Shown here piece after piece: positions 1-8,776 of a stretch of 64,000 nt of DNA. The notes beneath the pieces are model-generated. The model saw nothing but the letters and a program-made list of their open reading frames with translations, searched no databases and was not told the DNA's origin. The stretch is from Candidatus Binatia bacterium (GTDB taxonomy: Bacteria > Desulfobacterota > Binatia > Bin18). The position numbers and the translations under genes were made by a program. The DNA lies in assembly GCA_022820725.1 (NCBI GenBank), contig JAJEFA010000021.1, positions 289,312-353,311 of the forward strand, written 5' to 3'. Every line of letters begins with the position of its first letter. Positions within the stretch are counted from its first letter, which is position 1.

Positions 1-131
1 TCCATGTCGCTATCGGGTGTCGCCTCTCCACGAGCGATTGATCCGAAAAGCGCGATATCGGCAACACCGAAACGTTGCACTAGGACCGCTTTGTGATCTC
101 GCAAAAGTGTTAAGGCTTGCTCTTTATCCAT
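1..131 (-). CDS. MNT-type minimal nucleotidyltransferase, N-terminal part (runs off the left edge)
   Basis: Reading the minus strand from ATG at 131 gives about 43 residues with the nucleotidyltransferase signature GSIARGEATPDSDMD at residues 30-44: the G-S turn followed by the D-x-D metal-binding pair of the polymerase-beta superfold. A good ribosome binding site (AAAGAGG) lies just upstream. Such short proteins (about 100 residues) are usually the MntA-like antitoxin partner of a HEPN toxin, adding AMP to it. Any HEPN gene would lie beyond position 1, so the pairing cannot be tested here. The C-terminus is missing only because the window ends. Confidence 0.8.
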   Translation of the reverse strand, partial: MDKEQALTLLRDHKAVLVQRFGVADIALFGSIARGEATPDSDM

Positions 132-204
132 CGTTCCTCTTTTTTCCGGTCTGATCGGCTCTCCTGATATGTGACCCATAGAGAACGCCTACCGCAATAG
201 CACA

Positions 205-945
205 TTATGGCGCTGTATGCCCCAGCGCGCTCAGATAGGCTTTCACGCTTGCTACCAGCCCCATGTAGAGCGCATCGCAAATCAGGGCGTGGCCGATGGA
301 CACTTCAAGTAAGCCGGGTAAATGCTCTGTAAAGTAAGGCAGGTTCTCCAGGTTAAGATCGTGCCCCGCATTCAGACCCAAGCCGGCTTCTTGCGCTGCT
401 TGGGCTGCGGTGTGATACGCGGCATAGACTTGGTCTTGCTCGGCACTGCCAAAGAGACGGGCGTATCGTTCCGTATAGAGTTCAATCCGGTCCGTGCCGA
501 CCTCTTTTGCGCGTCTGACTTGGTCGCTGTCCGGATCGAGAAACAGACTGGTCCGTATGCCGTTGTCGTGTAAACGCTGCAAGACCTGACCGAGCCAGGT
601 GACATCGCCGCTGAGGTCCCAGCCGGCGTTTGAGGTCAGCACATCCGGCGGGTCGGGCACCAGGGTGCATTGGGTCGGTCGAACCTGGCAGACCAAGTCC
701 AGAAATTCGGTCGAAGGATAGCCCTCGATATTGAATTCAATACCGCTGTGGTCTGTGAGCAGGGCGGCCAAGTCTCTTACGTCCTGATAGCGAATATGGC
801 GGCCGTCCGGGCGTGGATGCACGGTGATGCCGTGACAGCCGGCGTCGATGCAGGTCTGGGCGGCCCGGACGACATTCGGCTGGTCGCCGCCCCGAGCGTT
901 GCGCAGGGTGGCGATTTTATTGACGTTGACGCTGAGTTTGATCAT
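205..945 (-). CDS. pdxJ: Pyridoxine 5'-phosphate synthase PdxJ
   Basis: A 246-residue TIM-barrel protein of the usual PdxJ length. It condenses 1-deoxy-D-xylulose 5-phosphate with 3-amino-2-oxopropyl phosphate to pyridoxine 5'-phosphate, in the DXP-dependent vitamin B6 pathway of the cytosol. The active-site residues fall at the same numbers as in E. coli PdxJ: His43 and Arg45 (in TVHPRPDGRHI) and Glu70 (in EFNIEGYPS). A late His lies in AGHDLNLENL. No other B6 gene is adjacent. The upstream gene is divergent, with about 100 bp between the two starts. Confidence 0.95.
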   Translation of the reverse strand: MIKLSVNVNKIATLRNARGGDQPNVVRAAQTCIDAGCHGITVHPRPDGRHIRYQDVRDLAALLTDHSGIEFNIEGYPSTEFLDLVCQVRPTQCTLVPDPPDVLTSNAGWDLSGDVTWLGQVLQRLHDNGIRTSLFLDPDSDQVRRAKEVGTDRIELYTERYARLFGSAEQDQVYAAYHTAAQAAQEAGLGLNAGHDLNLENLPYFTEHLPGLLEVSIGHALICDALYMGLVASVKAYLSALGHTAP

Positions 946-1047
946 GGCGATTCCAATCGTTGCGGCTCAATTCACAGGACTGTACGGGTCGTCCCGATTT
1001 TTCTAGTATGATGTTACCTGCATCAAACTGGAAGGGGCCAGAACGTT

Positions 1048-2241
1048 ATGGGTGACTATCTGCAAGAAATTGCCGGTCATTTGGTTGGTTATGACACCGT
1101 GAGTCAAAAGAGCAATGTCGAAGCCATGGCCTACCTCGGCAATCATTTGGAGGAGCACGGCTTTCAGGTTACCTTGCAGCGCGCAGAGGTTGCCGGGGTG
1201 CCCAAAGCCAATCTGATTGCGTTTGCCGGCCCACCCGAGCCGGATGGCCTGATTCTCTCCGGCCATGTGGATACGGTCCCGTTTCTCGATCAGCCCGGCT
1301 GGACACGCGATCCGCTGACCCTTGGCGTGGAGGATGATCGTGTCTACGGGCGCGGCACCTCGGATATGAAAATCTTTTTGGCGCAGTGTGTGGACGCCGC
1401 GGCTGCCCTCGACCTCAAGCGGCTCACACGACCGGTCGTCTTTCTGTTTACCGCGGATGAGGAAGTCGGCTGTCTGGGCGCGGAACGCCTCATGCCCGAG
1501 TTGTCCGATTTGTTGGGTGATATCCCCAAGCCCCGCCTGGCCTGGATCGGTGAGCCGACCTCGTACAAAGTCTTTCATACCCATAAGGGAGTAGCGGTTT
1601 TCTCGATTAGCGTCCGCGGCTTGGGCGGCCACAGCAGTACACCCGAGACCGGAGTGAACGCGATTGCGGTTGCCGCAAAGGTCATAAACATAATTGGCCA
1701 ATATCAGGCCGAACTGCACGCCGCCCCGTCTGCCGAATTCGCCGAACTGTTTCCGGACTCACCCTATCCGACGCTGAACTTCGGATTGGTGCGCGGTGGG
1801 ACTGCGGGTAATATGATTGCCGAGCAATGCACGATTCAGGTCAGCTACCGGCCCTTGCCCAAGGCCGACCCGCTCGACTGCCTGCGTGAGATTACCCGCC
1901 GGATCAGAGACCTTGATCTAGTCGATTTCAGCGGCTCCTCCCATCGGGCCAGTGTCGAGTTCTCGAAGCCGCTCGTGGTGCCGCCGCTGTTTTCGCCTCG
2001 GGAAACTCCCCTCGAAGGCGCATTATTCGAGGTGGCCGGCCAACAGACCAGCGGTGGGGCACCGTTTGCGACCGACGGCTGTCAGTTTGCCTCGGGCGGT
2101 ATCGCGTCTCTGATCTGTGGGCCTGGTGATCTTGACCAGGCCCATCAGCCCAATGAGAGCATCCGGCGGGAGACCTTTGAGAATGGGACGGGCCGGATTC
2201 TGTCCGTGATTGAAAAATTATGTATGGCTGAGCAGTCCTAG
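1048..2241 (+). CDS. argE: M20-family deacetylase, ArgE-like (acetylornithine deacetylase)
   Basis: A 397-residue M20 metallopeptidase. The two-zinc site is readable: His73 and Asp75 in SGHVDTVPF, Asp106 in GTSDMK, the catalytic Glu138-Glu139 pair in TADEEVG, and a later GGHSSTPETG dimerisation-domain His. Length and motif spacing fit acetylornithine deacetylase, which releases acetate from N-acetylornithine in arginine synthesis. Related M20 enzymes act on other N-acyl amino acids, and no other arginine gene is nearby, so the exact substrate is inferred. It probably shares a transcript with upp, which starts 6 bases after the stop. Confidence 0.75.
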   Translation: MGDYLQEIAGHLVGYDTVSQKSNVEAMAYLGNHLEEHGFQVTLQRAEVAGVPKANLIAFAGPPEPDGLILSGHVDTVPFLDQPGWTRDPLTLGVEDDRVYGRGTSDMKIFLAQCVDAAAALDLKRLTRPVVFLFTADEEVGCLGAERLMPELSDLLGDIPKPRLAWIGEPTSYKVFHTHKGVAVFSISVRGLGGHSSTPETGVNAIAVAAKVINIIGQYQAELHAAPSAEFAELFPDSPYPTLNFGLVRGGTAGNMIAEQCTIQVSYRPLPKADPLDCLREITRRIRDLDLVDFSGSSHRASVEFSKPLVVPPLFSPRETPLEGALFEVAGQQTSGGAPFATDGCQFASGGIASLICGPGDLDQAHQPNESIRRETFENGTGRILSVIEKLCMAEQS

Positions 2242-2247
2242 GAGCGA

Positions 2248-2886
2248 ATGATGTCAGTACATGAGATACGCCATCCCTTAGTGCGGCATAAAATCGATTT
2301 GCTCCGAGAGGCTGAAACCGGGCCCAAGCTCTTTCGTGAGTTGAGTGCCGAGCTGGCGACACTGCTCACCTATGAAGCGCTGCGGGACTTGGCGACTGAA
2401 AGAAAAACGATCCAGGGCTGGGCCGGAGCGGTTGAGGCGGATCATCTCAGAGTGGATCGGTTGACGGTTGTCCCGGTCGTCCGGGCCGGACTGGGCCTTT
2501 TACCTGGAGTGCTTCAGATTCTGCCGCATATCGAAGTGAGTCTGGTCGGATTGTATCGGAATGAAGAAACCCTGGAGCCCGTGCCCTATTTTGAAAAACT
2601 GGTTGACCGTATGTCCGAGCGGACCGCGCTGATTATTGATCCGATGTTAGGAACCGGCGGCACCTGTAGTGCGACGGTTGACATATTAAAAAAAGCCGGC
2701 TGTCGGTCCATACGGGCGATTTGCTTGGTGGCGGTCCCGGAAGGGCTGACGCGCCTTTCGGCAACCCACCCGGACGTTGACGTCTATACGGCCGCCGTTG
2801 ACGATCGCCTCAACGACATTGGCTACATCGTCCCCGGCCTTGGCGATGCGGGTGATCGGATTTTCGGGACGCCGCATGGCGGTTAA
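2248..2886 (+). CDS. upp: Uracil phosphoribosyltransferase
   Basis: A 212-residue type I phosphoribosyltransferase that converts uracil and PRPP to UMP in pyrimidine salvage. The PRPP-binding loop is IDPMLGTGGTCS (the Upp form of the 13-residue PRPP motif). The flexible YRNEETLEPVPYFEKL segment and the C-terminal GYIVPGLGDAGDR uracil-binding segment are all present. Two ATGs are adjacent (2248 and 2251). An AGGAG four bases before the first favours the second slightly, changing only one residue. It follows the ArgE-like gene with almost no gap. Confidence 0.95.
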   Translation: MMSVHEIRHPLVRHKIDLLREAETGPKLFRELSAELATLLTYEALRDLATERKTIQGWAGAVEADHLRVDRLTVVPVVRAGLGLLPGVLQILPHIEVSLVGLYRNEETLEPVPYFEKLVDRMSERTALIIDPMLGTGGTCSATVDILKKAGCRSIRAICLVAVPEGLTRLSATHPDVDVYTAAVDDRLNDIGYIVPGLGDAGDRIFGTPHGG

Positions 2887-2930
2887 AGTTCTACCGGACG
2901 TATGCAGGCAATAAGAGAAAGGAAGAATAC

Positions 2931-3818
2931 ATGAAATTCGCGTTAGTCGGCGTTGGGAGCGGGTCAACCGTTCGGCCGGAGCCCTTGACCCAAGTGGCCC
3001 AACAGGCAGAAACCCTCGGCTATGAATCAGTCTGGATTCCCGAACATTTGGCCGTGCCGGTTGAAATGCAAGCCCGCTATCCGGGCGCTGCGGACGGCAA
3101 ATTTCCCGGTGGGCCGGGCGTCAATCTGCACGATCCGTTTGTGGCGCTGTCCTTTGTGGCGGCCCATACCGCCACGATTAAGCTCGGAACCGGCGTCTTT
3201 GTACTTCCCCTACGGAATACAATGGCGGTGGCTAAAGCGGTGGCCAGCCTGGATGTCCTGTCGCAGGGGCGGGTGATCTTCGGCATTGGCGTGGGCTGGT
3301 GTGAAGAAGAGTTTGCGGCGGTTGGCATGCCGTTTCGTGACCGGGCCGCGCGAACGCGGGAAGCGGTGCGCGTTATGCGGACCTTGTGGACCGAAGAGAC
3401 CCCACAGTTTTCCGGGAAATTTCACGACTTCAAGCCGGTGGGGTTTAACCCCAAGCCGGTTCAGGACCCTTATCCGCCGCTCGTTTTTGGCGGGGAGAGT
3501 CGGGCCGCTCTCAAGCGCGCGGCGGAGTTGGCGGACGGCTGGTGCGGCATCCGCTATACCCCCGAGAGCGTCAAACCGTATGTGAGCCAACTCGAAGAGT
3601 TGACCCAACAGGCTGGCCGAGATTTCTCCCAATTTGAAATTACCGTTGGGCTTGAGCCTGGTGTCCAGCCGACATTGGATACGGTGAAACAGTTTGAAGA
3701 CGCCGGGGTACACCGCCTGTTCGTGTTTGCTCCGGGCTGGATACCACGCCGGAAATTTCAGACCGACCTGTATCCGCAGATGGAAGCGTTTGCCAACGAC
3801 GTGATGGCCAAGGCGTAA
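2931..3818 (+). CDS. LLM-class (luciferase-like) F420/flavin-dependent oxidoreductase
   Basis: A 295-residue bacterial-luciferase-like TIM barrel. Typical features are the start FALVGVGSG, AETLGYESVWIPEHL around residue 30-45, the SFVAAHTATIKLGTGVFVLP strand, the LDVLSQGRVIFGIGVGWC segment, and DFKPVGFNPKPVQDPYPPLVFGG. The last of these is characteristic of TIGR03619-like F420-dependent members. The family oxidises or oxygenates diverse small molecules with reduced F420 or FMN; the substrate cannot be read. A clear AAGGAAG ribosome binding site precedes ATG 2931. The next gene is a second LLM enzyme in the same direction, so both may act in one pathway. Confidence 0.88.
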   Translation: MKFALVGVGSGSTVRPEPLTQVAQQAETLGYESVWIPEHLAVPVEMQARYPGAADGKFPGGPGVNLHDPFVALSFVAAHTATIKLGTGVFVLPLRNTMAVAKAVASLDVLSQGRVIFGIGVGWCEEEFAAVGMPFRDRAARTREAVRVMRTLWTEETPQFSGKFHDFKPVGFNPKPVQDPYPPLVFGGESRAALKRAAELADGWCGIRYTPESVKPYVSQLEELTQQAGRDFSQFEITVGLEPGVQPTLDTVKQFEDAGVHRLFVFAPGWIPRRKFQTDLYPQMEAFANDVMAKA

Positions 3819-3861
3819 CCGACGGCTTAACGCGGCCATGATACCAAGTGGAGGATAGCGT

Positions 3862-4839
3862 ATGGCGAAAGAGCAGATATCGCGCCGGACCTTTCTCAAG
3901 AATACCGGCGCAGCGGTGACCGCAGCCGCATTAGCCAGTAATCTTACCCAGCCTCGACCCGCTGCGGCACAATCTACCGGTCATCTCCGGTTCGGAGTGC
4001 AAACCCCGCCGCAGCATGTGTCCTACAGTCAAGTACAGGACATATGGCTGGAAGCTGATGAACTCGGCTATGATAGCGCCTTTGGTTTTGATCATTTCCT
4101 GCCGATCTTTTCCGATCCAGCCGGCCCGTGTTTAGAAGGCTGGACCCTGCTCGCGGCGCTTGCCGCTCAGACGAAGCGCTTGAAAACCGGCCTACTCGTC
4201 ACTGGCAACACGTATCGTAACCCGGCCTTGCTCGCCAAAATGGCGGCAACGGTCGATCATGTGAGTGGCGGACGCCTGATTCTGGGGATGGGCGCGGGCT
4301 GGTTTAAGCTGGAACACGACGCGTTTGGCATCCCGTTTTACACGCCGGGCGGGCGGGCACGACGGCTCGTCGAATCTGTCGAACTCGTCAAAATGCTCTT
4401 CACTCAGGAAAAGACAACGTACGAGGGCAAATACTATCAGATTAAAGAGGCCCCTTTTGAGCCCAAGCCGGTCCAGAAACCCTATCCACCTATTCTGATT
4501 GGTGGAATGGGACCCAAGGTAGTCCAGCCGCTCGTCGCTCGACATGCCGATATCTGGCATTTCTTTGTCCGCAAAGGAGGAGCTGAAGCTGCCAGAAAGA
4601 TCGCTGTAAAATTTGACGCTATCTGCAAAGAGGTCGGACGTGACCCTGCCGAGATTCAGAAGTCTACATCGCTCAGCCTTGAGCAACTCAAACAGTCGCC
4701 TGATGCTGTCAGGGCGGCGGTCCAGGCCTATGCGGATGCCGGAGTACAGTATTTCATTGTGTCGATGTATCCCGACTACGATCTGGCGTCCTTCCGTTGC
4801 TTTGCCAAAGAAGTCATGCCCGCGTTTCGGCAGGTGTAG
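3862..4839 (+). CDS. Tat-exported LLM-class oxidoreductase
   Basis: A 325-residue LLM-family protein preceded by a textbook twin-arginine signal peptide. Residues 7-13 read ISRRTFLK, followed by a hydrophobic stretch rich in Ala and a probable cleavage site near AAAQ at about residue 36. The body has the same landmarks as the preceding gene (VSGGRLILGMGAGWF; FEPKPVQKPYPPILIGG). Tat export implies a cofactor-loaded enzyme that folds in the cytosol and works in the periplasm. That location is uncommon for a family needing reduced F420 or FMN. An RBS (GGAGG) lies 9 bases before ATG. The PrpF-like gene follows after 6 bases. Confidence 0.88.
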   Translation: MAKEQISRRTFLKNTGAAVTAAALASNLTQPRPAAAQSTGHLRFGVQTPPQHVSYSQVQDIWLEADELGYDSAFGFDHFLPIFSDPAGPCLEGWTLLAALAAQTKRLKTGLLVTGNTYRNPALLAKMAATVDHVSGGRLILGMGAGWFKLEHDAFGIPFYTPGGRARRLVESVELVKMLFTQEKTTYEGKYYQIKEAPFEPKPVQKPYPPILIGGMGPKVVQPLVARHADIWHFFVRKGGAEAARKIAVKFDAICKEVGRDPAEIQKSTSLSLEQLKQSPDAVRAAVQAYADAGVQYFIVSMYPDYDLASFRCFAKEVMPAFRQV

Positions 4840-4845
4840 GAGCGT

Positions 4846-6036
4846 ATGCAAACGAAAATACCCGCTGTTTTTATGCGGGGCGGGACTAGCCGGGCGGTTT
4901 GCTTCCGAGAGGAGGTATTGGCCGCCTATTCGCCGCCTGTGCGTGAACGCATCATCCTGGCTGCCCTGGGCAGTCCTGATGTCCACGGCCGGCAGATCGA
5001 CGGCCTCGGCGGTGGGCTTTCTTCCCTCAGCAAAGTGGTGATTGTGGGCCGCAGTACAGAGGCGGACAGCGATGTCACCTTTACCTTTGGTCAGGTTGAC
5101 GTGCGTACACCACACATTGACTGGAACGGCACCTGCGGCAATATGGCGGCGGCGGTCGGTCCGTTCGCCATAGATGAGGGTCTCACCCCAGCGCTGGAGC
5201 CAGTGACGCCCGTCCGAGTATTTTCGACGAATACGGGCAAACGCTATATCGCCTATGTCCCGGTCTGTGCTGGCAAGGCTGCGGTTGAGGGCGAGTATGC
5301 AATTGATGGCGTCCCCGCTCCGGGGGCGTGCATTACCCTGGAATACCCGGACCCAGGTGGCTCGCTCGGAGGGGCGCTACTGCCTACCGGCCTACCGCGC
5401 CAGCAGTGTGCACTGACTGACTCACGCGTTGTGACGGTCTCGATTGTAGACGCCGCGATTCCGACGGTCTTTGTCCGTGCCGGCGAACTGGATGCTGATG
5501 CCACTCAACTCGCGCCCGCGCTCGATGCCGAGCCGACCTTACAGCAGACGCTGGAAGAGATACGCTGCAGAGCGGCTGTCCTGCTGGGTCTCACCCCAAG
5601 CCTTGAGGAGGCCCACGAGCAGTTTCAACACATACCCAAAGTCGTGCTGGTTGCCCCGCCGGCAGCCTATCTGGCAAGTAGCGGTAAGAGGGTAGAGGCG
5701 GAAAGCATTGACTTGTTGGCCCGCACGATTTCTATGAGGAACACCCACCGCACCGTGCCGGGAACGGTCGCGATGTGTACTGCTCTCGCCGCCCAGGTTG
5801 AAGGGACCGTGGTACATGAAGTCACCTGGCGAGCGGCTACACACGGCCTCAGGATCGGGCATCCTGCCGGATTCATGGAGGTCGGAGCCACGGTCTCAAG
5901 CCGGGACGGGCAGTGGTACGCCGAGCGGGTGACAACCAAGCGGACGGCGCGGCGGATTATGGAGGGGGCGGTCCTGGTGCCTCAAAAATATCTGGACGGA
6001 ACAGCCTGGTTTGAGGTGGAGAAGAGCGACGCCTAG
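4846..6036 (+). CDS. PrpF-family isomerase (2-methylaconitate / 4-oxalomesaconate type)
   Basis: A 396-residue protein of the PrpF family, which has the diaminopimelate-epimerase fold. The N-terminus IPAVFMRGGTSRAVCF and the HIDWNGTCGNMAAAVGPFA segment with Cys97 are diagnostic. The latter cysteine is the catalytic base in the family. Characterised members isomerise 2-methylaconitate (propionate catabolism) or tautomerise 4-oxalomesaconate (gallate/protocatechuate 4,5-cleavage). No prp or gal genes are adjacent, so the substrate is open. It starts 6 bases after the Tat-LLM stop with an AGGAG site, suggesting a three-gene operon of two LLM enzymes and an isomerase. Confidence 0.85.
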   Translation: MQTKIPAVFMRGGTSRAVCFREEVLAAYSPPVRERIILAALGSPDVHGRQIDGLGGGLSSLSKVVIVGRSTEADSDVTFTFGQVDVRTPHIDWNGTCGNMAAAVGPFAIDEGLTPALEPVTPVRVFSTNTGKRYIAYVPVCAGKAAVEGEYAIDGVPAPGACITLEYPDPGGSLGGALLPTGLPRQQCALTDSRVVTVSIVDAAIPTVFVRAGELDADATQLAPALDAEPTLQQTLEEIRCRAAVLLGLTPSLEEAHEQFQHIPKVVLVAPPAAYLASSGKRVEAESIDLLARTISMRNTHRTVPGTVAMCTALAAQVEGTVVHEVTWRAATHGLRIGHPAGFMEVGATVSSRDGQWYAERVTTKRTARRIMEGAVLVPQKYLDGTAWFEVEKSDA

Positions 6037-6070
6037 GGGGCGACACTCATGCTCCACTAAGACTATCCGA

Positions 6071-6532
6071 TCAACCCGAACAGTCCTGCATTAACTCCAG
6101 GGTCGTACCGTCCGGGTCGCGGAAGTACACGGCCTTGACCTTCCCGTAGCCTTCCCCCTCCAGATCGAACATCTGTGGACGCGAATAAAACTCAACGCCC
6201 TTGGCGCTCAGGTTCTGGTAGGTCTTTTCGATGTCTTTGACCCAAAACGCGACCTCTGTGATACCCGGATTGGCCAGGCCTGGATACGGATTGCCCGTGT
6301 CGCCGGGCTCAATAAAGTGCAGGAGCTCGATCGGTGGGCCTTTGGGGTCATCCTCGTAACGCAGGTAGACGGCGCGCAGTTTCGTATCCGGCACCTGGGT
6401 GACCGTGCTCGCCTCTTCCCCCTCAATGGTCACGTCGCCAATGACCTTGAGCCCCAGCATGTCCCGATAAAACTCGACGGCCCGGTCCATATCCCGAACC
6501 GTAATACCAACGTGTGCAACAGCTCCGAGCAT
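6071..6532 (-). CDS. VOC-family (glyoxalase/dioxygenase fold) protein
   Basis: A 153-residue single-subunit vicinal-oxygen-chelate protein with two beta-alpha-beta-beta-beta modules. The first opens with VAHVGITVRDMDRAVEFYRDMLG and the second with ITEVAFWVKDIEKTYQNL. It ends in the usual YFRDPDGTTLELMQ. Candidate metal ligands are His7 and the C-terminal Glu; the second-module His common in the family is not obvious. Members are lyases, ring-cleavage dioxygenases or resistance proteins, and the reaction cannot be assigned. RBS AAGGAGGG precedes ATG 6532. It faces the PrpF-like gene convergently. Confidence 0.85.
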   Translation of the reverse strand: MLGAVAHVGITVRDMDRAVEFYRDMLGLKVIGDVTIEGEEASTVTQVPDTKLRAVYLRYEDDPKGPPIELLHFIEPGDTGNPYPGLANPGITEVAFWVKDIEKTYQNLSAKGVEFYSRPQMFDLEGEGYGKVKAVYFRDPDGTTLELMQDCSG

Positions 6533-6668
6533 AATGGCTCCCTCCTTATCCTATGCCCCTGTGAGGGGGATGACGCACGGCGCCTGTGTGGATTACTTTG
6601 TTCCTAGCACAGTTCGCTTGCACAATGGGAGAGGCAGGTGACAATTATTCTGTCCCGTGTCTCAGGGT

Positions 6669-7148
6669 TTATAGTCCATAGCCCGTCGTGACTTCCACCT
6701 GGATATTATCCGGGTCGCGCACGTATACCGAGCCTTTCTCACGCGAGCCGTGAAGAGAGTAGGGCAGGTGCTTTTCATCCAGGTTAGCCAGTAGTGCTTG
6801 AAACTGCTCGGATGTGGCCTTGAGCGCAACATGATGCATGCTACCCACGCCCCGGACGGTTGGCTCGGTGTCTTTCTCCGGAAAATCAAAGAACGCGAGC
6901 TGGTTCCCACCGCCCATATCCAGAAAGATATGGGTGGACGTCGGCTCGTCACGATTGGTGACGATCTTGGTCAGCCGCATACCGATGATCTCCGTATAGA
7001 ATTGAATCGTCTTTTCGAGGTCCAGGCTGATCAGCGCCAGATGGTCGACCCCGCCGGTATACTGCGGCGGCGCTGTTGGTCGGTCATCGGCAAGATATTT
7101 TTGCCTGAGCGCTTCTCGACGCGTTTGGTAGGTGTTGAGGTCAGTCAT
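6669..7148 (-). CDS. VOC-family protein
   Basis: A 159-residue VOC protein. A first module begins GGVDHLALISLDLEKTIQFY and a second GSMHHVALKATSEQFQALL. The end reads VYVRDPDNIQVEVTTGYGL, so both His ligands and the terminal Glu expected for a divalent-metal site are present. I chose ATG 7148 because GGGGAAATC sits just upstream. A longer in-frame start at 7184 would overlap the end of the amidase gene and has no such site. It lies 20 bases after the amidase stop on the same strand, so the two are probably co-transcribed. Confidence 0.85.
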   Translation of the reverse strand: MTDLNTYQTRREALRQKYLADDRPTAPPQYTGGVDHLALISLDLEKTIQFYTEIIGMRLTKIVTNRDEPTSTHIFLDMGGGNQLAFFDFPEKDTEPTVRGVGSMHHVALKATSEQFQALLANLDEKHLPYSLHGSREKGSVYVRDPDNIQVEVTTGYGL

Positions 7149-7168
7149 GATTTCCCCCGTGCAATTCT

Positions 7169-8710
7169 TTACAACTGTTCCCAATCCACACTTTGCTCAA
7201 AGGCGTACGCAACGCGCAAGAGCGTGCTCTCCTGCCAGCGTCGGCCAACGAGTTGCAGGCCGACCGGTAAGCCGTCGCGCAGGCCGCAGGGCAGATTCAG
7301 TGCCGGGTGGCCCGATAAATTGAACGCACTGGTATTCTGACCAGCCGCGGCACTGCGTCGGACCAAATCTTTGAGGGTCAGGCCCGCTTCGAGCCTTGGA
7401 GCCCGCATGGGCGTAGTCGGCAGGGCCAGAATATCGACTTCCTGAAGGGCATGTTCGATCTGCTGGGTGAAGCTGAGGCGGAGATTCTGGGCCAAGGCGT
7501 AATAGCGATTATTGTACTCGCGGCGGAGATAGTTCCCAACCGGCAGAATGAGTTTCAGAAACGGCGGCAGATCGTTGGCCCGGGCGCGGCGGGCGCGGCC
7601 AAAGGTTTCGACCCAGCCGACATTGCTCGCGCCGCCATGACCGTAGCCTTCCCCGTCAGACTCGACCAGCGCGGGGATCGAATGGCTGGCGATGCCCGTC
7701 CAAATGGCCCAGGCGTTTTTGAACATCGGCAGAGAAATCTCACTGCATGCGACACCCAGAGTACCGAGTTGAGCGATTCCTTTTTGAAAGGCGTCAACCA
7801 CTTCAGGCTCGACCGCCCGACCTTCCAATCCTTCTTTGACCATCCCGATACGGAGACCCCGGATGTCGGTTGTCAGCGCCTGGGTATACGGCTCGGTCTG
7901 AATGGGGCCGCGGACCCACTGGGGATCACGCGGGTCGTCGCCGGCAATCACCTCCAGCGTTTGCGCCACCTCTTGGGCGGTTCGCGCCATGGGACAAATG
8001 AAATCCAGGGTATGGTCCATATAGGTCAAGCCAAAGGAGGGCACCAAGCCATGCGTCGCCTTGATGCTGGTGATGCCACACCAGGCCGCCGGAATACGGC
8101 CGCTGCCGCCTTCATCCACACCCAGGGCGATATCGACATCACCGTTGGCAACCGCGGCGCCACTGCCACCGGACGAGCCGCCGGGCGAATGGTCGGGGTT
8201 GCGGGGGTTGCGGGCGTAGCCGAACTCGCTGGTTTCCGCCGAAGGGGAGAGCGCGAAACTGTCCATATTGAGCTTACCGACGATTTCGGCGCCTGCGTCC
8301 AACAGCCGCTCAACCACGGTTGCGTCACAATCTGGCACATAGCCTTCCGCAAGCCGGGAGCCATTCGTCAGAGGAATACCGGCCACGGCGATGTTGTCTT
8401 TCAGGCCAACTTTCTTGCCGGCAAGCGGACCGTCAGGCGCGCCGGTGACCCGGCACTTGCGGATAAAAATATTATACGGATCTTCTTCCGACGTCGGCCG
8501 ATAGCCGGGGTCGCGGTCGGTATATCGCATCGGCCAGCGTGGCTGCGACAGGTCGTCCAGACGATCCAAGGTGCTGAGCAGGCCTTCGCTGAGTTCCTCA
8601 AGGTCGAGGGCTTCCTGAGGGGTGAGGCGGAGAAAGGACAGTTCGGCTAAATCAGACAGCTCTTCTGCGGTCGGTCGTCTGATCTTCCCGGTTGAGCGGA
8701 GGCGTCGCAT
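7169..8710 (-). CDS. Amidase-signature family amidohydrolase
   Basis: A 513-residue amidase-signature enzyme. The Ser-cisSer-Lys triad is readable: Lys in KKVGLKDNIAVAG, cis-Ser in SPGGSSGGSGAAVA, and the nucleophile Ser in GVDEGGSGRIPAAWCG. The family hydrolyses carboxamides such as nitrile-derived amides, aryl amides and cyclic-imide products. An N-terminal approximately 60-residue helical extension precedes the catalytic core. It is followed on the same strand by a VOC gene. Its proximity to the hydantoinase operon upstream suggests shared catabolism of amide or hydantoin-like compounds, which is inference. Confidence 0.9.
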   Translation of the reverse strand: MRRLRSTGKIRRPTAEELSDLAELSFLRLTPQEALDLEELSEGLLSTLDRLDDLSQPRWPMRYTDRDPGYRPTSEEDPYNIFIRKCRVTGAPDGPLAGKKVGLKDNIAVAGIPLTNGSRLAEGYVPDCDATVVERLLDAGAEIVGKLNMDSFALSPSAETSEFGYARNPRNPDHSPGGSSGGSGAAVANGDVDIALGVDEGGSGRIPAAWCGITSIKATHGLVPSFGLTYMDHTLDFICPMARTAQEVAQTLEVIAGDDPRDPQWVRGPIQTEPYTQALTTDIRGLRIGMVKEGLEGRAVEPEVVDAFQKGIAQLGTLGVACSEISLPMFKNAWAIWTGIASHSIPALVESDGEGYGHGGASNVGWVETFGRARRARANDLPPFLKLILPVGNYLRREYNNRYYALAQNLRLSFTQQIEHALQEVDILALPTTPMRAPRLEAGLTLKDLVRRSAAAGQNTSAFNLSGHPALNLPCGLRDGLPVGLQLVGRRWQESTLLRVAYAFEQSVDWEQL

Positions 8711-8776
8711 ACGGCTGCTCCCTAAAGAGTAAAGGTGTCCAGCATCTGCATGTCTGAGGACACGTTTACTCTTCGC

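Noticed and set aside
7451..8650. A 399-residue open frame on the plus strand opposite the amidase
   Set aside because: It is antisense to a gene with clear amidase motifs. Its sequence shows no domain, and long antisense frames are expected in G+C-rich DNA.
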